Shown: one piece after another, positions 26,682-35,508 of the stretch | How the letters are laid out: every line of letters begins with the position of its first letter | Numbering within the stretch: the stretch's first letter is position 1 | DNA from: Saccharopolyspora_D taberi | GTDB taxonomy: Bacteria; Actinomycetota; Actinomycetes; Mycobacteriales; Pseudonocardiaceae | NCBI RefSeq assembly: GCF_039534165.1 | Contig: NZ_BAAAUX010000018.1 | Span: 1-64,000, forward strand | Direction of reading: 5' to 3' | Length of the DNA stretch: 64,000 nt | Position numbers and translations under genes: made by a program | The notes under the pieces: model-generated | Databases searched by the model: none | What the model was told of the DNA's origin: nothing | The model's input: the letters and a program-made list of their open reading frames with translations, nothing else

Positions 26682-26943
26682 CGGGAATATCAACCTTCGC
26701 TGCTCGCAGCATCCGGCCGGGAATGATGACCAGCCGCTCGTCCCTGCCCACGCTCACGCCTTCGGGCAGCCGGGGCGCGTAGTTGTCGGTCAGATCGCGG
26801 CCGATCACGGCTACGTCGCCGTTGTCGAGTTCCCAGATGTCCGGGCACGACGGATCTACGTTCGTGTCACCGGTCTCGAGGGCGGACTTGCCAAGGCGGC
26901 GTTGGAACGACGCCTTCGGGTCGGCTTCCCAGGGTCTAGGCAT
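26674..26943 (-). CDS. Small hypothetical protein paired with DUF6879
   Basis: The product is 89 aa, with GGAGGA ahead of the ATG. It is acidic and has two recognisable halves: an N-terminal part (SFQRRLGKSALETGDTNVDPSCPDIWELDNGDVAVIGRDLTD) and a strand-rich end (ERLVIIPGRMLRAAKVDIPDE). The family occurs widely in actinobacteria but I cannot name a function. The overlap with the DUF6879 gene and common orientation suggest a two-gene unit that may extend into the NB-ARC gene, only 10 bp beyond. Confidence 0.65.
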   Translation of the reverse strand: MPRPWEADPKASFQRRLGKSALETGDTNVDPSCPDIWELDNGDVAVIGRDLTDNYAPRLPEGVSVGRDERLVIIPGRMLRAAKVDIPDE

Positions 26944-27149
26944 CTCAGCTCCTCCGGAGGATGAACACGGGGAGTGCTTCGTTGGGCACCTTGAGCAACC
27001 GATGCTATCGGTTCGCCGTAACGCGCATTTCCGCTTTCGCCGCTTTCACCCGGACGGACCGGAGGGGGAGGCAGGCCGGGGCACAGGTTCATGCGATCAG
27101 TCGGCTCGGGCTGATCCGGGGGCGGGTTTTCGGAATATTCCGCGCATTG

Positions 27150-28097
27150 TCAGCGGGGGAGGCCAATCGCACCCGTGATGTTGGCGCCGTCGAGATTCGT
27201 GCCGGTGCGGTTCGTGCCGGTGAAATCGGCGCCTCTGAGGTACGCGGACCAGAAGTCGGCGTTGGTGAGATTGGCATTGGTCATGTCGGCGCTGGTGAGG
27301 TCGGCCCGTTCCAGTCTGGCGCCTTCGAGGTTGGCGCCGGCCAGTGAGGCGAGGTTGAGCTTGGCGTCGGTGAGGTTGGCACCCGTGAGGTCGGCGCTGG
27401 TGAGATTGGCATTGCTGAGGTCCGTGTTGCTGAGATCCGCGTTGGTCAGATCGGCGCCCGTGAGATCCGCGTTGGTGAGGTCGGTGCCGACGATGGTGGC
27501 GGAAGTGAGATCCGCGTCGATGAGGGAGACGTACGCGAGTTGGGCCGAGTTGAAGTCAGTACCGGCCAGTGGTGCTCCTAAGAGAAGGAGGCCTGATTCC
27601 GAGTCGTGCGTGGCCTCGCGGCGGCCGATGACCACGGACGCCGCTCGTAGATCCGCGGCGATCAAAGGATAAGAGCCGTATTCGTTGGTCACGAACGGGC
27701 TCGCAGGGGGATGCTCGCGGATGAACGCGGTCAGGACGTCCATGACGGCGGGATGATCGCGGGGCGAGTCCCGCGCTATTCGCTCCAGAGCGTAGACGCC
27801 ACCGACGCGTACTTCGAGTTTCTCCGCTCCGAGCTGCTCAACGGCTTTGGTGAACCGGTCGGTGAGCTGCCCTTCCTGCGCTGTCGCAGCCTGTTCTCGC
27901 GTGATCGTGATCTGGTCCCGCGTCGCCGCTACCGAGATCGCGGTGAAGATCAGGGCGGCCGCTGTGGCCAACCCCGTGATGAGATTCCCCAGCTGCCCCA
28001 GCCATTCGAAGGAACGTGGCTTCGCCACCTCTTTCGGGCGTGGCGCAGCCTCTTCCGCAGGAAGGTCCGGTTCACCGGCGGCTTCGCGTCCCTGCAT
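27150..28097 (-). CDS. Membrane-anchored pentapeptide-repeat protein
   Basis: The product is 315 aa. An acidic N-terminus is followed by one membrane helix (about residues 34-58, GNLITGLATAAALIFTAISVAA) and a short helical segment (ITREQAATAQEGQLTDRFTKAVEQLG). From about residue 185 to the end run about 22 pentapeptide units of the A(D/N)Lxx type, such as ADLTGADLTNADLSNTDLSN. These form a right-handed quadrilateral beta-helix. The DNA below these repeats is therefore periodic at 15 bp. The membrane-plus-pentapeptide layout, with the LEVRVGGVYALERIARDSPRD motif, is common in actinobacteria. The function is unknown. Confidence 0.87.
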   Translation of the reverse strand: MQGREAAGEPDLPAEEAAPRPKEVAKPRSFEWLGQLGNLITGLATAAALIFTAISVAATRDQITITREQAATAQEGQLTDRFTKAVEQLGAEKLEVRVGGVYALERIARDSPRDHPAVMDVLTAFIREHPPASPFVTNEYGSYPLIAADLRAASVVIGRREATHDSESGLLLLGAPLAGTDFNSAQLAYVSLIDADLTSATIVGTDLTNADLTGADLTNADLSNTDLSNANLTSADLTGANLTDAKLNLASLAGANLEGARLERADLTSADMTNANLTNADFWSAYLRGADFTGTNRTGTNLDGANITGAIGLPR

Positions 28098-28179
28098 GGT
28101 GATCAGGGTGCCACCGACCCGGCATCGATGGGCGCGGTTCGGTCAGCTGTCCGGAGAATCCCACATCCTGCGACACCCC

Positions 28180-29700
28180 CTACCGCGGCCTGCCCGCGAC
28201 CCTGGGCCGGGTCTGCCAAGGCAGCGGCCCGTCCAGCGGCCGGTACTCCACGCCGAGGGCCGCCAGCCGTGCCAGGTGGTGCTCCAAGCGGTCCCGGAAA
28301 CCGGTGTGCCGGTCCTCGGTCCAGGCGACTTCGGCGAAGGCCGCGAGTCGGGGGAACACCGCGTAGTCCACCCGGCGCGGCGTGTCCAGGTGTTCGGTCC
28401 ACACCTGCGCCTGCACGCCGAGGACCTCGTCGGCGGCGGGCGGTTCGTAGCCGTGGACGTCGTCCAGGGTCCGCAGGAAGCCGACCGGGATCGGCTCGTC
28501 GGGGTGGTCGGACTGGCGGTGGTCGAAGTACAGGTGCTGTTCCGGGCACAGCACGGCCTGGTGCCCGGCCTCGATCGCCCGCAGCGCGCCCTCCTCGCCG
28601 CGCCAGGACGCGACGATCGTGCCCGCCGGGAGCGGGCCGCCGGCGTCCAGGATCTCGTCCCAGCCCAGGGCCTGCCGCCCGTTGGCGTGCACGTGCTCGA
28701 TGACCTGGCGCAGGAACCAGCCGTGCAGGTGCGCCGGATGCGCGAGGCCGAGTTCGGCCGCTCGGTCCGCGGAGTCGCGTTCCCACTGCGCGGTCGGGAC
28801 TTCGTCACCGCCGACGCAGATGACCGGGGACGGGAAGACGTCCATCACGTGGTCCAGGACGTCGCGGTAGAAGTCCACTGTGGCCGGTTGGGCGTTGAGC
28901 ACCGTCTCGTTGACGCCCCAGCGGTCCCACACCTCCAGCCGCGGGCCGGGACCGAGCTCCGGGTAGGCGGCGATGGCCGCCTGGCTGTGCCCGGGCACGT
29001 CGACCTCCGGGACGACCGTGATGTGGTGCGCCGCGGCGTGCGCGACGATCTCGCGGAGGTCGTCGGTGGTGTAATACCCGCCGTGCGGGCGGTCGTCGAA
29101 GGCGTCGACCTCGCCGCGGCCGACCATCGAGCGCCACCGCCAGGCGCCGATCTCGGTCAGCTTCGGATAACGGGGGACCTCGATCCGCCACCCCTGGTCG
29201 TCGGTCAGGTGCAGGTGCAGCACGTTGAGCTTGTGCGCGGCCATCAGCTCGACGAACCGGAAGACCTCGCGCTTGGGCAGGAAGTGCCGGGCGACGTCGA
29301 GGTGGCAGCCGCGCCAGCCGAAGCGCGGGCGGTCGGTGACCACGCCGCACGGCAGCGTCCACGCCGCACTGTGGATCGGGGCGGTGCGGTGGGCGTCCGG
29401 GCCGAGCAGCTGGCGCAGGGTCTGCGCGGCGTGGTGCGCTGCCGCCGCGTCGTGGGCGAGGACCGAGACGCGCTCCCGGCCGATGTCGATCCGGTAGCCC
29501 TCCGGTACCCCGCCGACGCGGAACTCGATCGCCGCGGGAACGCCAGGGCCGAAGGCGAATCCCGTTGCGGCGCCGATGTTCCTGCGGAACCAGGCCACCA
29601 CGCCCGGCTCTCCGCCGACGGTGGTGCCGGGGCCCAGCACGTGCACGCCGTCGCCGGGCTCCACGTGCAGCGGCTTGGGCAGGAGCGCGTCGAAGCTCAT
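28180..29700 (-). CDS. GH20 beta-N-acetylhexosaminidase
   Basis: The product is 506 aa. A GH20b-type N-terminal domain is followed by the catalytic TIM barrel. Visible are RFGWRGCHLDVARHF, LNVLHLHLTDDQGWRIE, YYTTDDLREIVAHAAAHHITVVPEVDVPGHSQAA and the catalytic Asp-Glu pair in CVGGDEVPTAQW; the Trp-rich end VLGVQAQVWTEHLDTPRRVDY lines the sugar pocket. There is no signal peptide, so it should cleave imported chitobiose-like oligosaccharides in the cytoplasm. The ATG overlaps the stop of the upstream permease (ATGA). The arrangement SBP-permease-permease-hexosaminidase resembles DasABC/DasD or NgcEFG-type N-acetylglucosamine systems of streptomycetes. Confidence 0.93.
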   Translation of the reverse strand: MSFDALLPKPLHVEPGDGVHVLGPGTTVGGEPGVVAWFRRNIGAATGFAFGPGVPAAIEFRVGGVPEGYRIDIGRERVSVLAHDAAAAHHAAQTLRQLLGPDAHRTAPIHSAAWTLPCGVVTDRPRFGWRGCHLDVARHFLPKREVFRFVELMAAHKLNVLHLHLTDDQGWRIEVPRYPKLTEIGAWRWRSMVGRGEVDAFDDRPHGGYYTTDDLREIVAHAAAHHITVVPEVDVPGHSQAAIAAYPELGPGPRLEVWDRWGVNETVLNAQPATVDFYRDVLDHVMDVFPSPVICVGGDEVPTAQWERDSADRAAELGLAHPAHLHGWFLRQVIEHVHANGRQALGWDEILDAGGPLPAGTIVASWRGEEGALRAIEAGHQAVLCPEQHLYFDHRQSDHPDEPIPVGFLRTLDDVHGYEPPAADEVLGVQAQVWTEHLDTPRRVDYAVFPRLAAFAEVAWTEDRHTGFRDRLEHHLARLAALGVEYRPLDGPLPWQTRPRVAGRPR

Positions 29701-30539
29701 CCCTTCACCGCCCCCGCCAGCCCGGACACGAGCCTGCGCTGCACGATGACGAAGAAGACCAGCACCGGAATGGTCATGATCACCGAACCTGCCATGATCG
29801 CTCCCCAGTCGTTGCCCTCGGGGGTGAAGAACACCAGGATCGCCATCGGAAGCGTCTGGTTCTCGGTCGCGGAGATGATGAACGTCTTGGCGAACAGGAA
29901 GTCGTTCCACGCGTGGATGAACGCCAGCACGCTCGCCGAGACCAGGCCCGGCGCCACCAGCGGGAACAGCACCTGCCACACGAACCGCGCCCGGCTCGCG
30001 CCGTCCAGCGTCGCCGCCTCCTCCAGCTCCACCGGGACGGCCGCGACGAACCCGCGCAGCATCCAGATCGCCAGCGGCAGGCTGAACGCCAGGTGCACCA
30101 GCACCAGCGACCCGAGGTGGTTGAGCCCGAACTCCGGCACGGCGGTGCCGACCTGGCGCATCAGGAAGAACAGCGGGATCGTCAGCGCCTCCACCGGAAC
30201 CATCTGCGCCACCAGCAGCATCACCAGCAGCACCGTGCGCCCGCGGAACCGGAACCGGGTCAGCGCCACCGCGGCCAGGAACGACAGCAGCATCGACACC
30301 AGCACCACGATCACCGCGACGATCACGCTGTTGACGAAGTACCCGCCGAGACCGTCCAATGTGAACACCCGGCGGAAGTTGTCCAGCGTCGGGGCCGTGG
30401 TCCACGGCCGCGGGTCGGTGGACTGGATCTCGGCCTGCGGTTTGAACGCGGCCAGCGCCATCCAGTACAGCGGGAACGCGACCACCACCGCGACGACAAC
30501 GGCCACCACCTCGGCGACCGCCCTTCCCGGCCTCGTCAT
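29697..30539 (-). CDS. Carbohydrate ABC transporter permease (MalG family)
   Basis: The product is 280 aa with six membrane segments. The EAA loop that contacts the ATPase reads EEAATLDGASRARFVWQVLFPLVAPG. The start FPLYWMALAAFKPQAEI and the end VIQRRLVSGLAGAVKG are typical of MalG/UgpE-type permeases. It overlaps both neighbours by 4 nt (ATGA). No ATP-binding subunit is in this operon, so a shared MsiK-type ATPase elsewhere is likely, as known for sugar importers of streptomycetes. Confidence 0.93.
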   Translation of the reverse strand: MTRPGRAVAEVVAVVVAVVVAFPLYWMALAAFKPQAEIQSTDPRPWTTAPTLDNFRRVFTLDGLGGYFVNSVIVAVIVVLVSMLLSFLAAVALTRFRFRGRTVLLVMLLVAQMVPVEALTIPLFFLMRQVGTAVPEFGLNHLGSLVLVHLAFSLPLAIWMLRGFVAAVPVELEEAATLDGASRARFVWQVLFPLVAPGLVSASVLAFIHAWNDFLFAKTFIISATENQTLPMAILVFFTPEGNDWGAIMAGSVIMTIPVLVFFVIVQRRLVSGLAGAVKG

Positions 30540-31417
30540 GCGAACTCCTCCTCCTTGCGCTGCGCCCGCAGGTACACCACCGTGATGAGCAGCAGGAGCA
30601 CGGTCATGATCACGCCGATCGCGGAGCCGAGGCCGTAGTTGGAACCGGCGAACGCCTCCTGGTAGGCGTAGACGTTGAGCACCAGGTTGCCGCCCGCGAC
30701 GCCGCCGCCGTTGGTCATCACGTAGATCTGGGTGAAGATCTTGAAGTCCCAGATGACCGACTGGATGGTCGCGATGACCAGCAGCGGCCGGAGCATCGGC
30801 AGGATCACGCTGCGCGCGGTGCGCCAGGTCGAGGCGCCGTCGAGCGCCGCGGCCTCCATCACCTCGGTCGGAATCGCCTTGATTCCCGCGTACATGGTGA
30901 TCAGCACGAACGGGAACGAGCACCAGATGACCTCACCGGCGACCAGGCCGAAGGCGAGGTAGCGGTCGTAGGTCCAGGAGAACCCCTCCATGCCGGTGAG
31001 CCCGAGGCCGACCAGGACCTCGTTGACCAGGCCGAAGTCCTGGTCGAACAGGAACAGCCACACCGTCGAGCCCGCGACCGCCGGGGTCGCCCACGCGCCC
31101 AGGGCCGCCAGGAACAGCAGCATCCGCGGCACCGCGCGGATCCTGGTCGCCAGCACCGCGAGCGCGATGCCGACGACCAGGCTGCCGATCACGCACACGG
31201 CGGCGAACGCGCAGGTCTGGCCGAGGATGGTCCAGAACTTGTCGTCGCCGAGCAGCTTCGCGTAGTTGCCCAGCCCGAGGAACTCCAGCGGAGCCCCGCC
31301 GCTGGCCTGCTCCTGCCCGTAGTCGTACAGCGAGATCTGCACGAGCTGGAACAGCGGGTAGGCCATGATCGCCAGCAGGACGATCGCGGCGGGGGCCAGG
31401 TAGAGCAGCGCACCCAT
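30536..31417 (-). CDS. Carbohydrate ABC transporter permease (MalF family)
   Basis: The product is 293 aa with six membrane segments. The EAA motif is MEAAALDGASTWRTARSVILPMLRP, and the N-terminal YLAPAAIVLLAIMAYPLFQLVQISLYDY is typical of MalF/UgpA-type subunits. It forms a heterodimer with the downstream MalG-type permease. The ATG at 31417 directly abuts the TAG of the binding-protein gene. Confidence 0.93.
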   Translation of the reverse strand: MGALLYLAPAAIVLLAIMAYPLFQLVQISLYDYGQEQASGGAPLEFLGLGNYAKLLGDDKFWTILGQTCAFAAVCVIGSLVVGIALAVLATRIRAVPRMLLFLAALGAWATPAVAGSTVWLFLFDQDFGLVNEVLVGLGLTGMEGFSWTYDRYLAFGLVAGEVIWCSFPFVLITMYAGIKAIPTEVMEAAALDGASTWRTARSVILPMLRPLLVIATIQSVIWDFKIFTQIYVMTNGGGVAGGNLVLNVYAYQEAFAGSNYGLGSAIGVIMTVLLLLITVVYLRAQRKEEEFA

Positions 31418-32710
31418 CTATCGGCCTTCGAAGGTCGTGTTCATCTTGTCGGCCGCCGCGCGGGTCGCCTCCGCGACGGGGGTGCCGGTGACGATCTGCT
31501 GGACCATCGTCGGCAGCACGCCCTGCGCGTCGATCTCGGCCCAGGCCGGGCTGGCCGGGACGAACCTGGTGCCGGCCCGCAGGCTGTCGACGAACGGCTT
31601 GATCGCGGGCTCCTCGGCCGCGATCTGCTGCTGCACGTCGGTGAACGTCGGCAGGTTGCCCATCGCGTCGAACATCCGGCGCTGGTACTGCTTGCCCGCC
31701 AGCAGGTGGACGAACTCCTTGGCCAGCGTCGCCCGCTGCGAGGACTTGAGCACCCCGAGCAGGTTGCCGCCGGCGAAGGCCGGGGCGATCGAGCCCGGCG
31801 CGGCGCCGGGGAGCGGGACCACCGAGTACTTCCCGGCGGCAGCCGCGCCGGGGTCGTCGACCGCGGAGCGGTTGAAGTCGCCGCCGATGGTCATGGCCGC
31901 CTTGCCGGAGGCGAAGGTCTGCACGCTCTGGGTGCCGGTCATGTCCGCGCACTGCTCCGGCGGGCAGATGCCGGGGGAGATCAGCGAGGCGTAGTCGGCG
32001 ATGCCCTTCTGCGCCTGCGGACTGTCGACAGTGGACTTCCAGCCGCCGCCCTCCTGCCTGGCCAGCTCGCCGCCCGCGGTCCACAGGAACGGCATCATCG
32101 CGTAGTGGTACTTGCCGCCGACGGAGATGCCGTAGAGGTCGGGCCGGGCGGTCCGGATCCTCGCCGCGGTGTCGATCAGCTCGGCGGTCGAGCGCGGCGG
32201 CTGGAGGCCGAGCTCGGCGAACACGTCGGTCCGGTAGTACAGCGCGCGGATGCCGGTGTACCAGGGCACGCCGTAGACCTTGCCGTCGATCGTGGCGGTC
32301 TCCAGCACCGAAGGCGACAGGTCGGCGGCCTCCGGCCAGCTCGCCAGGTCCTGGCCGAGGTCGGCGAACCCGCCCGCGGCCACGTAGCTGGCGAGGTCGC
32401 TGTTGCCGTACTCGGCGACGTCGGGGGCGCTGGCCGGGTCGTTGAACGCGCCGGTGAACCGCTGCGACCGGGTGTCGACGGAGATGTACTGCACGTCGAC
32501 CTCGACGCCCTGGTGGGTCGCCTCGAACTCGCGCACCGCATCGTCCACAGTGGCCTGCTTGGGGTTGCGATCGGCCTCGTCGAACAGCCACACCCGCAGC
32601 GTGCCGGTGCGTTCGTCGGCGGCCGGGGCCGAGCTGTCGACCTGCGGCGGGCCGCACGCCGCGAGCAGCGCGCAGGCGGCGGCGAGCACGACTGGTTTCC
32701 ATGCCTTCAT
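31418..32710 (-). CDS. Sugar-binding lipoprotein of the ABC importer
   Basis: The product is 430 aa. A lipoprotein signal peptide ends at the lipobox LLAAC (residues 15-19). The mature part is a cluster-B extracellular solute-binding protein: LRVWLFDEADRN, VEVDVQYISVD, PDVAEYGNSDLASYVAAGGFADLG, YGVPWYTGIRALYYRTDVFAELGL. GGAG lies before the ATG. It is the first gene of the operon, with permeases and GH20 hexosaminidase behind it; the context favours chitobiose or N-acetylglucosamine oligomers as ligand, which is inference. The 98 bp upstream hold a terminator-like hairpin of the lactonase gene and leave little room for its promoter. Confidence 0.92.
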   Translation of the reverse strand: MKAWKPVVLAAACALLAACGPPQVDSSAPAADERTGTLRVWLFDEADRNPKQATVDDAVREFEATHQGVEVDVQYISVDTRSQRFTGAFNDPASAPDVAEYGNSDLASYVAAGGFADLGQDLASWPEAADLSPSVLETATIDGKVYGVPWYTGIRALYYRTDVFAELGLQPPRSTAELIDTAARIRTARPDLYGISVGGKYHYAMMPFLWTAGGELARQEGGGWKSTVDSPQAQKGIADYASLISPGICPPEQCADMTGTQSVQTFASGKAAMTIGGDFNRSAVDDPGAAAAGKYSVVPLPGAAPGSIAPAFAGGNLLGVLKSSQRATLAKEFVHLLAGKQYQRRMFDAMGNLPTFTDVQQQIAAEEPAIKPFVDSLRAGTRFVPASPAWAEIDAQGVLPTMVQQIVTGTPVAEATRAAADKMNTTFEGR

Positions 32711-32778
32711 GTGCGGTTCTCCGTTGTTTCTTTTTTCGAGCTCGTTTTGCGCGGCGGTGCCGGTTGCTGGGGTGGGCT

Positions 32779-32795
32779 AAGCGGCTTCGCCGCTT
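32779..32795 (-). terminator. Hairpin between lactonase and ABC operon
   Basis: AAGCGGC (32779-32785) pairs with GCCGCTT (32789-32795) around a 3-nt loop, 14 nt beyond the lactonase stop on the minus strand. A T-rich stretch (GTTTCTTTTTTCG, 32727-32739) lies nearer the ABC operon. Confidence 0.55.
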
Positions 32796-32808
32796 CTGGT
32801 ACCGCTTC

Positions 32809-33972
32809 TCAGCCGTGGAAGGTGACGACGGCGACGGAGGGGATCTCCAGCACCTCCGGTGCCGGGCTCAGCAGCCCGCTCTGCGCGTCGCGGGTGAGGC
32901 GGGTGATCGTGCCGGAGCGCTGGTTGGACACGTACAGCGAGGTCTGCTCCGGGTCGAGCGCGAAGTGCCGGGGCCAGTCGCCGCCGGTCGGCGTGGCGCC
33001 GAGGAACTTCAGCGCCGAGCCCTCGATCGCGAAGGCGGCGATGTTGTTGTCACCGCGGTTCGCGGCGTAGACGAACTTGCCGTCGCGGGTCACCGCGATC
33101 TCCGACGGGAAGTTCTCGCCGGTCGCCTCCGGCGCGCGGCTGCTGATGACCTCGCCCGCGGTGAACTTGCCGCCCTCGGGGTCGAAGTCGAGCACCGTGA
33201 TCGTGGAGTTCAGCTCCGCGAGCAGGTAGGCGCGGGTGGCGCCGTCGAAGTCCAGGTGCCGGGGACCGGTTCCGGGCGGCAGCGCGAGCTGCTGGTTCTG
33301 CGTCAGCTTCCCAGTCGCGGGGTCGAGCGCGTAGACGAACACCGAGTCCGCGCCGAGGTCGACCGCGATCACCCAGCGCTTGCTGATGTCGACCAGCACC
33401 TGGTGGGCGTGCGGCTGGTCGCCGGGGTGCTTGACCAGGTCGGTGGCCTCGCCGATGCTGCCGTCGTCGTTGCGGCGGTGCACCGAGACCGTGCCGTCGG
33501 AGTAGTTGGCGGTGAACAGGAACTTCCCGTCCGGGTGCACCGAGGCGTGCGTGGTCCCGGCGCCGCCGGTGGGCTGGGTGTTGATCACCTTCGGCGTGTG
33601 CGAGGTGAGGTCGACCGCGGTCACGGTGCCCTGCGGGACCTCGTTGGTGACGTAGAGGTACTGGTGGTCCGGGGACCAGGCGAGCCAGGACGCGTCCGGC
33701 ACGCCCTCGACGACGCCGGACGGTTCCAGTGCGCCGGAGTCGGCGCGGTGGGCGACCTCCAGGCCGTGGCCCGCCGGGGTGGACGAGGTGTAGCTGCCGA
33801 TGAGCGCCATCAGCATCGCCGCGTGCGCTGCATGGGCGGGAGTCGGGTGCGCGGGTGCCGGGTGCGCGGGCGCCTGCGACGCGCAGGCCGCCTGCGGCGC
33901 GAGGAAGGCGGCGGTTCCGGCAGCGGCGAGTCCGGTGAGGAACGTGCGGCGCTGCAACGAGTTCTCCGGCAA
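32809..33972 (-). CDS. TAT-exported lactonase-family beta-propeller protein
   Basis: The product is 387 aa. It begins at TTG 33972, supported by AAGGGAG at 7-nt spacing. The N-terminus has a twin-arginine signal (LQRRTFLTGLAAAGTAAFLAP) followed by an Ala-Pro-His linker. The rest is a seven-bladed propeller of the 6-phosphogluconolactonase/lactonase (YbhE) family, with typical LFTANYSDGTVSVHR, GTGPRHLDFD, YAANRGDNNIAAF and GDWPRHFALDPEQTSLYVSNQRSGTI. A periplasm-like location argues against the classical pentose-phosphate role. A DasR-like site 50 bp upstream links it to amino-sugar regulation. Confidence 0.88.
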   Translation of the reverse strand: MPENSLQRRTFLTGLAAAGTAAFLAPQAACASQAPAHPAPAHPTPAHAAHAAMLMALIGSYTSSTPAGHGLEVAHRADSGALEPSGVVEGVPDASWLAWSPDHQYLYVTNEVPQGTVTAVDLTSHTPKVINTQPTGGAGTTHASVHPDGKFLFTANYSDGTVSVHRRNDDGSIGEATDLVKHPGDQPHAHQVLVDISKRWVIAVDLGADSVFVYALDPATGKLTQNQQLALPPGTGPRHLDFDGATRAYLLAELNSTITVLDFDPEGGKFTAGEVISSRAPEATGENFPSEIAVTRDGKFVYAANRGDNNIAAFAIEGSALKFLGATPTGGDWPRHFALDPEQTSLYVSNQRSGTITRLTRDAQSGLLSPAPEVLEIPSVAVVTFHG

Positions 33973-34022
33973 GGTCGGCTCCCTTCGTTGGGTTTCGGCC
34001 AGTGTGCCCCGGTTTTCCCGAT

Positions 34023-34034
34023 TGGACTAGACCA
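34023..34034 (-). promoter_or_regulatory. DasR-like (dre) operator upstream of the lactonase gene
   Basis: TGGACTAGACCA differs at one position from the palindromic GntR/DasR core TGGTCTAGACCA. It lies about 50 bp upstream of the TTG start. DasR controls chitin and N-acetylglucosamine genes in streptomycetes, which fits the hexosaminidase/ABC operon directly downstream. Confidence 0.55.
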
Positions 34035-34103
34035 AAATGGAGCAGTCTTGCCGGACACCGCCGTGTTCGGCGGATCGGATCAGCACCCGCTGCTGCGGTC
34101 GGA

Positions 34104-35495
34104 CTACACCAGTGCGGTGAGCAGGGCGGCCATGCCGAACCCGGTCAGCGACAGGATCGTCTCCAGCACCGTCCAGGTCTTGAGCATCTCCTTGACCGGG
34201 ATGCCGAAGTAGCGCGAGATGATCCAGAAACCGCCGTCGTTGACGTGCGAGGCGATGATCGACCCGGAGGCGATCGCGACCGCGATCAGCGCCAGCTCCG
34301 GCTGGGAGTAACCGGCTCCGGCGACCAGCGGCGCGATGATCCCGCCGGTGGTCACGATCGCGACGGTCGCCGAACCCTGCGCGATCCGCAGCCCGCTGCT
34401 GATCACGTACGCCGACACCAGGATCGGCAGCCCGCCGGCCTGCAACGAGGTCGCGAGCGCGTCGCCGACGCCGGTGGCCGACAGCACCTTGCCGAAGAAC
34501 CCGCCCGCGCCGACCACGAGCAGGATCATCCCCAGTGGACGCAGCGCGTTCGCGGTCAGCGCGGACAGCTCGCGGCCTCTCTTGCCGCGCCGCAGCCCGA
34601 GCAGCCAGTAGGCCAGCAGCACGGCGACGGTCAGCGCGACGGTCGGGTTGCCGATGAACGTGAGCACCTGCAACAGCCCGCTCTCCTTCGGGAGCAGGAT
34701 GCTGCCGAAGGTGGCACCGAGGATCAGCACCAGCGGAACCGCGATGACCAGGGCGACCGTGGCCAGCCGCGGTGCGTCCTCGTCCGGTTCGTCGCTCGTG
34801 GCCGGGATCTCGTCCGGGACCGGCAGGTGGATGCGCTTGCCGATCCAGGCGGGGAAGAGCAGACCGCTGACGACGAACGCGGGAATCCCGCACGCCGCGC
34901 CCATCAGGATCAGCCAGCCCAGGTCGACACCGAGCAGCCCGGCCGCGACCACCGGCCCGGGGTGCGGTGGCAGGAAGGCGTGCGTCATCGACAGCCCGGC
35001 CACCAGCGGCAGGCAGTAGAGCAGGATCGACCGCCCGCCCTGGCGCGCGGCGACGTAGACCAGCGGCGCGAGCACGAAGATGCCGATGTCGAAGAAGACC
35101 GGGACGCCGAACACCAGGCCGGACAGCCCCATCGCCAGCGGTGCGCGGTTCTCCCCGAACGCCGCGAGCAGCTTGCGGGTGAGCAGCTGCGCGCCGCCCG
35201 AGGACTCCAGCAGCGCACCCAGGATCGTGCCGAGACCGACGATCGCGGTGATGTGCCCGAGGATCGAGGCGAACCCGCCCTCCAGCAGCGAGTCGCTGCT
35301 GGACTGCGCGGACCCGACGATCTCGGACACCGGGAGCCCCGCGGCCAGCGCGATCAGCAGCCCGGTGATGATCAGCGCGATGAACGGTTCGATCCGCAGC
35401 CGGATGATCATCAGCAACAGCACCGCGATCCCCGCCGCGCACAGCGTGAGCAGGCCGGCGGTGTCGTGGTGCAGCCAGTTCAGGAAAGCGTCCAC
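34104..35495 (-). CDS. GntP-family permease
   Basis: The product is 463 aa with about 12-13 membrane segments. It matches the gluconate/H+ symporter (GntP) family, with signatures GLVFGVPVFFDIGIFVLAPLVY, THAFLPPHPGPVVAAGLLGVDLG, SGLRIAQGSATVAIVTTGGIIAPL and SGSIIASHVNDGGFWI. Members carry gluconate, hydroxy-acids or D-serine. It lies 13 bp behind an N-acyl-D-amino-acid deacylase gene, so here a D-amino acid or an acylated form may be the substrate (inference). It starts with GTG at 35495. Confidence 0.92.
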   Translation of the reverse strand: MDAFLNWLHHDTAGLLTLCAAGIAVLLLMIIRLRIEPFIALIITGLLIALAAGLPVSEIVGSAQSSSDSLLEGGFASILGHITAIVGLGTILGALLESSGGAQLLTRKLLAAFGENRAPLAMGLSGLVFGVPVFFDIGIFVLAPLVYVAARQGGRSILLYCLPLVAGLSMTHAFLPPHPGPVVAAGLLGVDLGWLILMGAACGIPAFVVSGLLFPAWIGKRIHLPVPDEIPATSDEPDEDAPRLATVALVIAVPLVLILGATFGSILLPKESGLLQVLTFIGNPTVALTVAVLLAYWLLGLRRGKRGRELSALTANALRPLGMILLVVGAGGFFGKVLSATGVGDALATSLQAGGLPILVSAYVISSGLRIAQGSATVAIVTTGGIIAPLVAGAGYSQPELALIAVAIASGSIIASHVNDGGFWIISRYFGIPVKEMLKTWTVLETILSLTGFGMAALLTALV

Positions 35496-35508
35496 TGCGG
35501 CTCCAGCG

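Noticed and set aside
27175..27600. Short periodic DNA repeats resembling a CRISPR or satellite
   Set aside because: The period is 15 bp and in frame; it is fully explained by the pentapeptide repeats of the minus-strand protein.
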